This document shows, piece after piece, positions 39,094-45,550 of a DNA stretch of 45,550 bases. The notes beneath the pieces are model-generated. The model saw only the letters and a program-made list of their open reading frames with translations. It did no database searches and was not told the origin of the DNA. Positions within the stretch are counted from its first letter, which is position 1. Every line of letters starts with the position of its first letter. This DNA comes from Pseudomonas sp. K2I15 (GTDB lineage: Bacteria; Pseudomonadota; Gammaproteobacteria; Pseudomonadales; Pseudomonadaceae): positions 1 through 45,550 of the forward strand of contig NZ_NIXO01000052.1 of NCBI RefSeq assembly GCF_002204795.1, written 5' to 3'. The translations under genes were made by a program, and so were the position numbers.

Positions 39094-39798
39094 CTACCAG
39101 CCCAGGGTTTCTTTAAGGAAGGGAATGGTGAGCTTGCGCTGGGCCTGCAAGGAGGCCTGATCGAGCTGTTCGAGCAAGTCGAACAATGCGCTCATGCTGC
39201 GGGTGCCACGGGTGAGGATAAAATGCCCAACTTCGTCAGTCAGGTGCAACCCGCGACGGGAAGCACGCAGTTGCAGGGCACGCAATTTGTCTTCGTCGGA
39301 CAACGGGCGCATCTGGAAGATCAGCGCCAAGGTCAGCCGCGACTTGAGGTCGGCCAGCTTCACCGGCAACTCACGGGGCGAGGTGGATGCAGCAATCAAC
39401 AAACGCCGGCCGCTGTCACGCAAGCGGTTGAACAGATGGAACAGCGCCTCTTCCCAATCCGCCCGCCCCGCTACCGCCTGCAAATCGTCGAGGCAGACCA
39501 ACTCGTATTGCTCAAGGTTGTCGAGGATCTCGATACCGCGGTCCAGCAGCTCCGCCAGCGGCAGGTAAACCGCCGGTTCACCCATCTGCTCAAAGCGCAG
39601 GCAAGCGGCCTGCAACAAGTGGGTACGCCCCACGCCGTCCTTGCCCCAGAGGTAGATCAGGCTTTCGGTCCACCCGGCGTCGGCTTCGCAGAGCCGCTCG
39701 ACATAGCCGAGTGCAGCGGCATTGGCGCCTGGGTAGTAATTGATAAAGGTTGCGTCGTCACGCAGACGCACACCTAGGGGCAGCTGAATCGGTTTCAT
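39094..39798 (-). CDS. hda: DnaA regulatory inactivator Hda
   Basis: Hda, bound to the DNA-loaded sliding clamp, makes DnaA hydrolyse its ATP and so prevents re-initiation. The 234-residue AAA+ protein begins MKPIQLPLGVRL, with a clamp-binding Q-P-L segment (residues 5-7). P-loop WGKDGVGRTH lies near 51, Walker B VCLDDLQ near 100 and the arginine-finger region LADLKSRL near 149, matching DnaA domain III without the DNA-binding domain. Its upstream neighbour is the AI-2E/PerM permease, the usual pseudomonad order. Start ATG 39798 reads MKPIQL directly. Confidence 0.94.
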   Translation of the reverse strand: MKPIQLPLGVRLRDDATFINYYPGANAAALGYVERLCEADAGWTESLIYLWGKDGVGRTHLLQAACLRFEQMGEPAVYLPLAELLDRGIEILDNLEQYELVCLDDLQAVAGRADWEEALFHLFNRLRDSGRRLLIAASTSPRELPVKLADLKSRLTLALIFQMRPLSDEDKLRALQLRASRRGLHLTDEVGHFILTRGTRSMSALFDLLEQLDQASLQAQRKLTIPFLKETLGW

Positions 39799-39978
39799 GC
39801 TGACTGAACGGTTCCAATCGAACCGTTAGTGACCTCTGTGTAAAGTTTGCAAAGTTTATACCCGTGACGCCGGGCGCACAATGCAGCAGACCACAAGCAA
39901 AATCAAAGGTTTGCGTTAACTTGTTGGATTTGGTGAGGATTGTTTGACGCAATGGCGAAACGCCAGAGCCGATAAACG

Positions 39979-40005
39979 ACAAACCCGGCCTTAAGCCGGG
40001 TTTGT
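39979..40005. terminator. Terminator of the AI-2E/PerM gene
   Basis: ACAAACCCGGC (39979-39989) pairs with GCCGGGTTTGT (39995-40005) over a 5-base loop. It starts 11 bp beyond the stop of the minus-strand permease gene. The flanking T run is short. Confidence 0.75.
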
Positions 40006-40015
40006 GATGCTGCGG

Positions 40016-41089
40016 TTATAACTCCGGTTCGTCGACGCCGGCGTACATGTCCGAGTCTTTATACAAGTCGTGCACATGGCGCACCAGCACCATGATCACC
40101 GCCGCCACCGGCAGCGCCAGCAGGATGCCGGTAAAACCGAACAGCTCGCCGCCTGCCAGGATCGCGAAGATCACTGCTACCGGGTGCAGGCCGATCCGGT
40201 CGCCCACCAGCAACGGCGTCAGCACCATGCCTTCCAGGGCCTGGCCGACCATGAACACCGCAACAATCCCGAGCATCGGGTACAGGTCGCCGTGGAACTG
40301 GAACAGCCCGGCCACCAGCGCCGCACCGATACCAATCACAAAGCCCATATACGGCACGATGGCCGCCAGGCCGGCGATCAGGCCGATCAACAGACCCAGC
40401 TCCAGGCCGATTGCCATTAGCCCCGCCGCGTAAATAATCCCCAGCGCCAGCATCACCAGCAATTGGCCACGGACGAAGGCGCCAAGCACCTCATGGCATT
40501 CCCCGGCCAGGGAGACGATGCGCTCCTCACGGTCGCGCGGCAGCAGGCTGCGGATCTTGGCCATCATGATGTCCCAGTCCCGCAGCAGGTAGAACGCTAC
40601 CACCGGGATCAGCACCAGGTTGGTCAGCCAGCCGATCAGCGCAAGGCTCGAAGCGGTTGCCTGGCTGAGCACCACGCCGACGATGTCGGTGGTCTGGCCC
40701 ATGTGCTCGCTGATGGCGGCCTTGACCTTGTCGAACTTCCAGAAACCGTCTGCCAGCCCCAACTTGGCCTGCGCCCACGGCATGGCCGTGTGTTGCAGCC
40801 AGTCGAGCATTTGCGGCGCCAGCTCATAGAGCTTGAACAATTGCTTGGCCAGCATCGGCACCAGCACCAGCACCAACGCGGTGATGATCAACGTGAACAA
40901 CGCAAACACCGCCACCACGCCCCAGGTACGTGACAGGCCGACCTTTTCCAGGCGATCCACCACGGGATCGAACAGATAGGCCAACAGCAATGCGACCAGG
41001 AACGGCGTCAGGATCGAATGCAGCAGGAACACAAAAACGCACAGCAGGACAATCCCGCCAATCCACACCCAACGACGCGTATCCGCCAT
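40016..41089 (-). CDS. AI-2E/PerM-family membrane transporter
   Basis: The 357-residue inner-membrane protein has about 8 TM helices in the AI-2E transporter (PerM/YdiK) pattern. An N-terminal pair (VWIGGIVLLCVFVFLLHS, then ILTPFLVALLLAYLFDPVVDRLE) is followed by a soluble segment (about residues 85-140) and C-terminal helices with LGLLIGLIAGLAAIVPYMG and the loop VGDRIGLHPVAVIFAILAGGELFG. Members export small solutes or protons, and an AI-2 role is shown for only a few. ATG 41089 (MADTRRWVW) with GGAG is preferred; ATG 41101 is possible. It stands upstream of hda in the same direction. Confidence 0.9.
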   Translation of the reverse strand: MADTRRWVWIGGIVLLCVFVFLLHSILTPFLVALLLAYLFDPVVDRLEKVGLSRTWGVVAVFALFTLIITALVLVLVPMLAKQLFKLYELAPQMLDWLQHTAMPWAQAKLGLADGFWKFDKVKAAISEHMGQTTDIVGVVLSQATASSLALIGWLTNLVLIPVVAFYLLRDWDIMMAKIRSLLPRDREERIVSLAGECHEVLGAFVRGQLLVMLALGIIYAAGLMAIGLELGLLIGLIAGLAAIVPYMGFVIGIGAALVAGLFQFHGDLYPMLGIVAVFMVGQALEGMVLTPLLVGDRIGLHPVAVIFAILAGGELFGFTGILLALPVAAVIMVLVRHVHDLYKDSDMYAGVDEPEL

Positions 41090-41142
41090 AAACCACTCCA
41101 TCTGTTATTTGCTTCCTGCTTCTATATAAGGAGGAAGAGTGC

Positions 41143-42183
41143 TTACCAATGAAAACGTAGTTGCGGGGTCGGCTCGACCGGCGCCGGTTGTGCACCTTCC
41201 ACCACCGGCTGCGGGGCCGGAGCCTCACCTGCCGGGACTTCCTGCAACTTGGCCAGGCTTAACTGGGTGCGCAACTGCTCAGCGCTGCCATTCACCCGAT
41301 AAACGATGCGAGTGCCGTCCACGCGTACCGGCTGGGCACCAAACGGCTCCAGCAGATGGCCCAGGGCGGCGTAATGCTCCAGGTTCATGCCCTGCACTTC
41401 CAGCAATTGATCGCTGGTGGCAGCGCCAGCCTTGACCGCAAAGCGTGGCGCCAGGCGTTCGCTGACGGCCAGCAGCACGGCGTCGGCCAACGCCGCAGTG
41501 TCTGTGCCAGTGGCGGTGCCCTGCTCGCTTTTATCACCCAGCCACAGGCGCCATTTGGCCGACCATTGGCCGCCGTCTTCACGGGCATGCACCGCCAGCA
41601 AGGCATCCGCGCCGTAACGTTCGGATGCAGCGCGCAGCGGTGTGGCGTCGGGGCTTTCAAGATTCGGGGCGGTGGCGACGATTTGTTCGTTCAGGTCACC
41701 CAGCGGCAGGCGCAACGGCAAACCACGGTGCTGGGCTGCGCGGCGCAATGGTTGGGCGACAGCCTGGCCGTCGCCGACCAGGCTGCTGCCTTCGACGGAA
41801 TCGTTCAACCACCAACCAAGGATCGAAGGCCGGTTGCTGCCCCACAGCGCCAACCCTGCGCCACGCAAGGCGCGGTCGGTGCTGACCGGGTCGAAATCCA
41901 CTTGCAGGCTTTCCGGAGGGCCGGCGTCGTAGCCGTATTGGCTGATGATCTGTTGCGGGTCCTTGCGGATCGCCGCCAGGCCCGGGCCATCGGCGGCCTT
42001 GGCGTCGCCGGTCAGGCGGATCACCAGGGTTTGCAGGGCGCGCTGGGTAGCCTGGTCACGCTCCTGGGGAGACTGACTGCTGACCGGTTCCAGCACTTGA
42101 TAGAGGCCATTGAGGGTTTCGGCATGACTCGCCAGGCTGACCAATGACAAACAGCCCACAAAAAAATATTTACTCAGACCCAT
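41143..42183 (-). CDS. DUF2066-domain exported protein
   Basis: The 346-residue protein has a signal peptide (MGLSKYFFVGCLSLVSLASHAE, cut near residue 21) and the DUF2066 domain. Recognisable family segments are the N-terminal ETLNGLYQVLEPVSSQSPQERDQ and RALQTLVIRLTGD (near 58), then RGLPLRLPLGDL (near 165). The C-terminal region is a repeat-like fold rich in short strands, ending VEPTPQLRFHW. Function unknown. Conserved in pseudomonads between the perM gene and purM, and divergent from purM. I chose ATG 42183; the open frame to 42279 runs through promoter sequence. Confidence 0.87.
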   Translation of the reverse strand: MGLSKYFFVGCLSLVSLASHAETLNGLYQVLEPVSSQSPQERDQATQRALQTLVIRLTGDAKAADGPGLAAIRKDPQQIISQYGYDAGPPESLQVDFDPVSTDRALRGAGLALWGSNRPSILGWWLNDSVEGSSLVGDGQAVAQPLRRAAQHRGLPLRLPLGDLNEQIVATAPNLESPDATPLRAASERYGADALLAVHAREDGGQWSAKWRLWLGDKSEQGTATGTDTAALADAVLLAVSERLAPRFAVKAGAATSDQLLEVQGMNLEHYAALGHLLEPFGAQPVRVDGTRIVYRVNGSAEQLRTQLSLAKLQEVPAGEAPAPQPVVEGAQPAPVEPTPQLRFHW

Positions 42184-42542
42184 GAAAAAAGATTCCCGAA
42201 CGGCAAATAAGCGGTTGGAACAGACCGCGTGAACACTATTGAGCAAGGCTGTGACCACAGCGACCGGCAAAACATTCACAGGGTCTCGGTAAGTTTTTGT
42301 ACTGTCATAACGATAGCGAGTTAAAGGCTATACCTTAATACGGCCCGTGACCGACTCGATTAGCGATTTTTTTAACAGCTATTGCCCCTGCCCGTCGGCC
42401 CGAGGATGGCCGCTGCCCCTCAAGCCTGATAAAATCGCGCGCCTTCGCAGACCGTCAATGGCAGGCCATGCTGAAACTTCAGGTTTCAGTACACCCGCCG
42501 CATTCGGTCGTTACCCAGAAATCCCCCCTAAAGGCCTGGATC
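42184..42542. promoter_or_regulatory. Divergent promoter region of DUF2066 and purM, with leader hairpin
   Basis: This 359-bp gap must hold promoters for both directions. TATACC at 42329-42334 is a possible -10 box toward purM. CTGAAAC (42471-42477) pairs with GTTTCAG (42483-42489) over a 5-base loop, 53 bp before the purM start, and may fold in the leader. No known operator or gene is seen; a purine-repressor site was not recognised. Confidence 0.4.
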
Positions 42543-43601
42543 ATGAGCAAGCAACCCTCCCTGAGCTACAAGGACGCCGGTGTAGACATCGACGCCGGTG
42601 AAGCATTGGTCGAACGCATCAAGAGCGTCGCCAAGCGTACTGCGCGCCCCGAAGTCATGGGCGGCCTGGGCGGTTTTGGCGCCCTCTGCGAGATCCCGGC
42701 CGGCTACAAGCAGCCTGTATTGGTCTCCGGCACCGACGGTGTGGGCACCAAGCTGCGCCTGGCATTGAACCTGAACAAGCACGACAGCATCGGCATCGAC
42801 CTGGTTGCCATGTGCGTGAACGACCTGGTGGTGTGCGGCGCCGAGCCGCTGTTCTTCCTTGACTACTACGCCACCGGCAAGCTCAACGTCGAGACCGCTA
42901 CCCAAGTGGTCACCGGCATCGGCGCTGGCTGCGAACTGTCCGGCTGCTCCCTGGTCGGTGGTGAAACCGCTGAAATGCCAGGCATGTACGAAGGCGAAGA
43001 CTACGACCTGGCCGGTTTCTGCGTCGGCGTTGTAGAAAAATCCGAAATCATCGACGGCTCCAAAGTCGCTGCCGGTGACGCCCTGCTGGCCCTGCCATCG
43101 TCCGGCCCGCACTCCAACGGCTACTCGCTGATCCGCAAGATCATCGAAGTGTCCGGCGCCGACATCGAAACCATCCAGCTCGACGGCAAGCCTCTGACCG
43201 ACCTGCTGATGGCTCCGACCCGCATCTACGTGAAGCCGTTGCTCAAGCTGATCAAGGACACCGGCGCAGTCAAGGCCATGGCCCACATCACCGGTGGCGG
43301 CCTGCTGGACAACATCCCGCGTGTACTGCCTAAAGGTGCCCAGGCGATTGTCGACGTGGCCAGCTGGCAGCGCCCGGCAGTCTTCGACTGGCTGCAAGAG
43401 AAAGGCAACGTCAACGAAACCGAAATGCACCGCGTACTGAACTGCGGCGTGGGCATGGTGATCTGCGTGGCTCAAGAGCACGTTGAAACCGCGTTGAACG
43501 TACTGCGTGAAGCCGGCGAGCAGCCTTGGGTCATCGGCCAGATCGCTACCGCTGCCGAAGGCGCGGCCCAAGTTGAGCTGAAGAACCTCAAGGCTCACTA
43601 A
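42543..43601 (+). CDS. purM: Phosphoribosylformylglycinamidine cyclo-ligase (AIR synthetase)
   Basis: PurM closes the imidazole ring of AIR, the fifth step of purine synthesis, using ATP. The 352-residue protein begins MSKQPSLSYKDAGVDIDAGEALVERIK and has the family signature GTDGVGTKLRLA near residue 65. CGAEPLFFLDYYATGKL is near 97, SLVGGETAEMPGMY near 136 and GGGLLDNIPRVLP near 254. I chose ATG 42543 (AAAGG upstream); a 25-residue longer frame lacks support. The TAA overlaps the purN ATG by one base (TAATG). Confidence 0.97.
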   Translation: MSKQPSLSYKDAGVDIDAGEALVERIKSVAKRTARPEVMGGLGGFGALCEIPAGYKQPVLVSGTDGVGTKLRLALNLNKHDSIGIDLVAMCVNDLVVCGAEPLFFLDYYATGKLNVETATQVVTGIGAGCELSGCSLVGGETAEMPGMYEGEDYDLAGFCVGVVEKSEIIDGSKVAAGDALLALPSSGPHSNGYSLIRKIIEVSGADIETIQLDGKPLTDLLMAPTRIYVKPLLKLIKDTGAVKAMAHITGGGLLDNIPRVLPKGAQAIVDVASWQRPAVFDWLQEKGNVNETEMHRVLNCGVGMVICVAQEHVETALNVLREAGEQPWVIGQIATAAEGAAQVELKNLKAH

Positions 43602-44251
43602 TGTCCGCAACCTGTGATGTCGTGGTGCTGCTTTCCGGCACCGGCAGTAATTTGCAGGCCCTGATCGACAGCACGCGTACCGGCGACAGCCCGGTGCGCA
43701 TCGCTGCGGTGATCTCCAACCGCAGCGACGCCTACGGCCTGCAACGCGCCAGGGACGCGGGTATCGACACCCGCTCCCTGGATCACAAGGCTTTCGAAGG
43801 CCGCGAGGCCTTCGACAGTGCCTTGATCGACCTGATCGACACCTTCAATCCCAAGCTCGTGGTACTGGCCGGCTTCATGCGCATTCTCAGCGCTGACTTC
43901 GTGCGCCACTACAATGGGCGCCTGCTGAATATCCACCCGTCCCTGCTGCCCAAATACAAAGGGTTACACACCCACCAGCGTGCCCTGGAGGCCGGCGACA
44001 CCGAGCATGGCTGCAGCGTGCACTTTGTCACCGAGGAACTCGATGGCGGGCCTCTGGTCGTACAGGCAGTAGTTCCGGTAGAGTCTGCGGACTCGGCGCA
44101 GACGCTTGCGCAACGGGTTCACACCCAGGAACACAGGATTTACCCGCTGGCTGTTCGCTGGTTCGCTGAGGGGCGGTTGATTCTTGGCGACCACGGTGCA
44201 TTATTGGACGGTCAGTTACTGGCGGCCAGCGGCCACTTGATTCGAACCTAG
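43601..44251 (+). CDS. purN: Phosphoribosylglycinamide formyltransferase
   Basis: PurN transfers the formyl group from 10-formyl-THF to GAR, the third step of purine synthesis. The 216-residue protein has VLLSGTGSNLQALID near residue 7 (phosphate-binding loop). NIHPSLLPKYKG near 107 carries the catalytic Asn and His, and HFVTEELDGGPL near 140 the catalytic Asp. It is translationally coupled to purM by a 1-nt overlap. The following exported DUF3108 gene starts 8 bp after it and is probably co-transcribed, as in other pseudomonads. Confidence 0.97.
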   Translation: MSATCDVVVLLSGTGSNLQALIDSTRTGDSPVRIAAVISNRSDAYGLQRARDAGIDTRSLDHKAFEGREAFDSALIDLIDTFNPKLVVLAGFMRILSADFVRHYNGRLLNIHPSLLPKYKGLHTHQRALEAGDTEHGCSVHFVTEELDGGPLVVQAVVPVESADSAQTLAQRVHTQEHRIYPLAVRWFAEGRLILGDHGALLDGQLLAASGHLIRT

Positions 44252-44259
44252 GAGACTTT

Positions 44260-44973
44260 ATGCGTCGCGCCCTGCTCTTCGCTTTTGCGCTGTTCGCCTT
44301 GCCTGCCGTGCAAGCGGCAGACCTTCACCCTTTCTCCGCCAGCTACACCGCCGACTGGAAACAGTTGCCCATGAGTGGTTCGGCAGAACGCAGCCTGACC
44401 AAGAATGACAACGGCACCTGGACCTTGAATTTCAAGGCCTCCATGATGATCGCCAGCCTGACTGAAACCAGCGTGATCCGCTTCGACAAGGACGCCTTGC
44501 AGCCGCAGAGCTACACCTTCGAACGCGGTGGCCTGGGCAAGGCGAAGAAGATCAACCTGGACTTCGACCGTACGGCCAACAAGGTCACCGGCTTCGAAAA
44601 CAAGGACCCGGTCAATGTCGCCCTTGAAAGCGGCATGATGGACAAGTCGACCTACCAGCTTGCCCTGCAGCGCGACGTGGCCGCTGGCAAGAAAAGCATG
44701 AGCTACCGCGTGGTTGAAGGGACAGACACCGACACCTACGACTTCCGCGTGATCGGCCCGGAAAAGGTCCAGACCAAAGCCGGCTCGATCGATGCGATCA
44801 AGGTCGAGCGCGTACGTGACCCGACTCAAAGCAAGCGCATTACCCAAATGTGGTTTGCCAAGGACTGGGGCGGCATCCTGGTTGCCCTGCGCCAAGTCGA
44901 GACCGACGGCAAGGAATACAACATCATGCTGCAAGACGGCACCGTTGACGGCAAGGCTGTCAAAGGCAGCTGA
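44260..44973 (+). CDS. DUF3108-domain exported protein
   Basis: The 237-residue protein has a signal peptide (MRRALLFAFALFALPAVQA-A, cut near 19-20). The DUF3108 fold is rich in beta strands: FSASYTADWKQLPMSGSAERSL near residue 27, the NKDPVNVALESGMMDKSTYQLAL region near 120, and MWFAKDWGGILVALRQVE near 205. This pattern (oligomeric beta-structure with a YT-adwk start) is typical of the family. Function unknown; a periplasmic or outer-membrane-associated role is likely. It lies 8 bp downstream of purN with GGAGACTT upstream, and an intrinsic terminator follows. Confidence 0.88.
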   Translation: MRRALLFAFALFALPAVQAADLHPFSASYTADWKQLPMSGSAERSLTKNDNGTWTLNFKASMMIASLTETSVIRFDKDALQPQSYTFERGGLGKAKKINLDFDRTANKVTGFENKDPVNVALESGMMDKSTYQLALQRDVAAGKKSMSYRVVEGTDTDTYDFRVIGPEKVQTKAGSIDAIKVERVRDPTQSKRITQMWFAKDWGGILVALRQVETDGKEYNIMLQDGTVDGKAVKGS

Positions 44974-44991
44974 TCCTCTGCGCAATAAAAG

Positions 44992-45017
44992 AGCCTCGCT
45001 GATGCGGGGCTTTTTTT
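44992..45017 (+). terminator. Terminator after the purM-purN-DUF3108 operon
   Basis: AGCCTCGC (44992-44999) pairs with GCGGGGCT (45004-45011) over a TGAT loop with one G-T pair, followed by a run of seven T. Confidence 0.9.
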
Positions 45018-45226
45018 CGCCTGTCACCTGACGCCAACATGAAACTTTTGTCATAAAACTCAGCGCCCTGCGACGCAATGTCGCTATTTACGCGGGCTCG
45101 CGCGATTACGCCACTTTTTGTAAAGGTGTGTTGCAAATCCTGGTTATTTACTTAGCAAGCTAACAAATCATATAACAAAGGCCTGCGACGCCTTGCCGCA
45201 GGTCAACCAGAGATTGGAGCAAGCAG

Positions 45227-45415
45227 ATGACTGTAAAAGTAACTGAACGCGACGATGAGCATATGTCCCACGAAGCATTAGCCCACGGGATTCACATCTG
45301 GGATGTACACCAGCAAGACCTGCTGGTCGGCATGTTTCACGACGAGACCGAAGCTCATAATTATAAAAACGAGCTCGAGACCCTCGAGATGAAACGCCAG
45401 GCGCAAAGCTCCTGA
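45227..45415 (+). CDS. Small conserved-looking protein of unknown function (62 aa)
   Basis: The 62-residue acidic, His-rich protein (MTVKVTERDDEHMSHEAL at the start, then GIHIWDVHQQDLLVGMFHDETEAHNY) ends in a charged helix (KNELETLEMKRQAQSS). It has no signal peptide or TM helix. GGAG stands eight bases upstream of ATG 45227, codon use is normal, and a strong terminator begins 49 bp after the stop, so it is a stand-alone gene. An internal start at 45263 (MSHEAL) is possible. Not recognised. His-rich spacing suggests metal binding or pH-dependent behaviour, an inference only. Confidence 0.75.
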   Translation: MTVKVTERDDEHMSHEALAHGIHIWDVHQQDLLVGMFHDETEAHNYKNELETLEMKRQAQSS

Positions 45416-45464
45416 AACTCTGAAATCCTGTAGACACCCGGCCCCACGCAGCTGGAGTGTTTAT

Positions 45465-45506
45465 AAACACAAACCCCGCCTTTATGAGCGGGGTTTGTGT
45501 TTTTGG
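45465..45506 (+). terminator. Strong terminator after the 62-aa gene
   Basis: AAACACAAACCCCGC (45465-45479) pairs with GCGGGGTTTGTGTTT (45488-45502), 15 bp, over an 8-base loop, then T residues. Confidence 0.92.
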
Positions 45507-45550
45507 GGGGTGGGGGTTGGCGGGCTTCAGGGGGCGCTTCGCACCCCAGC

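Noticed and set aside
42468..42542. 25-residue N-terminal extension of PurM
   Set aside because: The upstream frame has no ribosome site and includes the leader hairpin arm. The start at 42543 matches the family beginning.
1..45550. CRISPR array
   Set aside because: Repeats present are inverted REP/REPIN units scattered between genes. No regularly spaced direct repeats and no cas genes were seen.

Overview
The window looks like a chromosomal segment from a Pseudomonas of the fluorescens group. The evidence is uniformly high GC content with strong Shine-Dalgarno sites, a CysH with the [4Fe-4S]-type cysteine set of pseudomonads, the block purM-purN-DUF3108-DUF2066-perM-hda in its usual pseudomonad order, and many REP/REPIN repeats of the GAGCGGGCTTGCTCGC type. 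Nearly everything is core metabolism. No prophage, insertion sequence, CRISPR array, rRNA or tRNA is visible.

Layout. 1-3.1 kb: propionate (2-methylcitrate) operon on the minus strand, GntR regulator-prpB-prpC, running off the left edge. 3.3-6.3 kb: a plus-strand three-gene envelope system (retropepsin-like protease, inactive transglutaminase with 7 TM helices, ATP-grasp ligase), followed by pabB. 8.0-8.7 kb: HigB/HigA toxin-antitoxin pair. 8.8-10.3 kb: divergent thrH and cysH. 10.6-14.8 kb: NCS1 permease, hydantoin/allantoin-type racemase, LysR regulator and a divergent SDR reductase. 14.9-18.4 kb: a very large symporter-PAS-kinase-receiver sensor of the MxtR/CrbS type. 18.4-20.3 kb: rmuC and a Sel1-like protein. 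20.3-22.1 kb: a gene-poor stretch with small conserved-looking ORFs and RNA-like hairpins. 22.2-25.9 kb: FadL-type porin, glutathione peroxidase, 39-aa membrane protein, MFS exporter and MarR regulator. 26.0-36.0 kb: the late cobalamin pathway, ten minus-strand genes (cobO-cobB-bluB-cbiB-cobD-cobQ // cobU-cobT-cobC-cobS) under a cobalamin riboswitch. 36.1-37.4 kb: a lipoprotein of the PQQ-dependent sugar dehydrogenase fold. 37.5-41.1 kb: two NlpC/P60 lipoproteins, hda and an AI-2E/PerM permease. 41.1-45.0 kb: DUF2066, divergent from purM-purN-DUF3108. 45.2 kb: a 62-aa small protein.

How the genes work together. The cob genes carry cobyrinate a,c-diamide to adenosylcobalamin and also make the lower ligand (bluB, cobT, cobC). 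They are translationally coupled by 4-8 nt overlaps, except where a roughly 770-bp inverted-repeat element carrying a REPIN separates cobQ from cobU. A second REPIN has entered the 3' end of cobB and is read as its C-terminus. The prp operon carries palindromes that fit autoregulation by its GntR protein, and the MFS/MarR pair has two near-identical 14-bp palindromes.

Nothing here is clearly a new defence or mobile system. The best leads are the three-gene envelope ligase/protease module, the repeat-driven remodelling of the cob operon, the structured 20.3-21.1 kb leader and the lysozyme-like relic at 21.6 kb. All names come from reading the translations; no database search was run.
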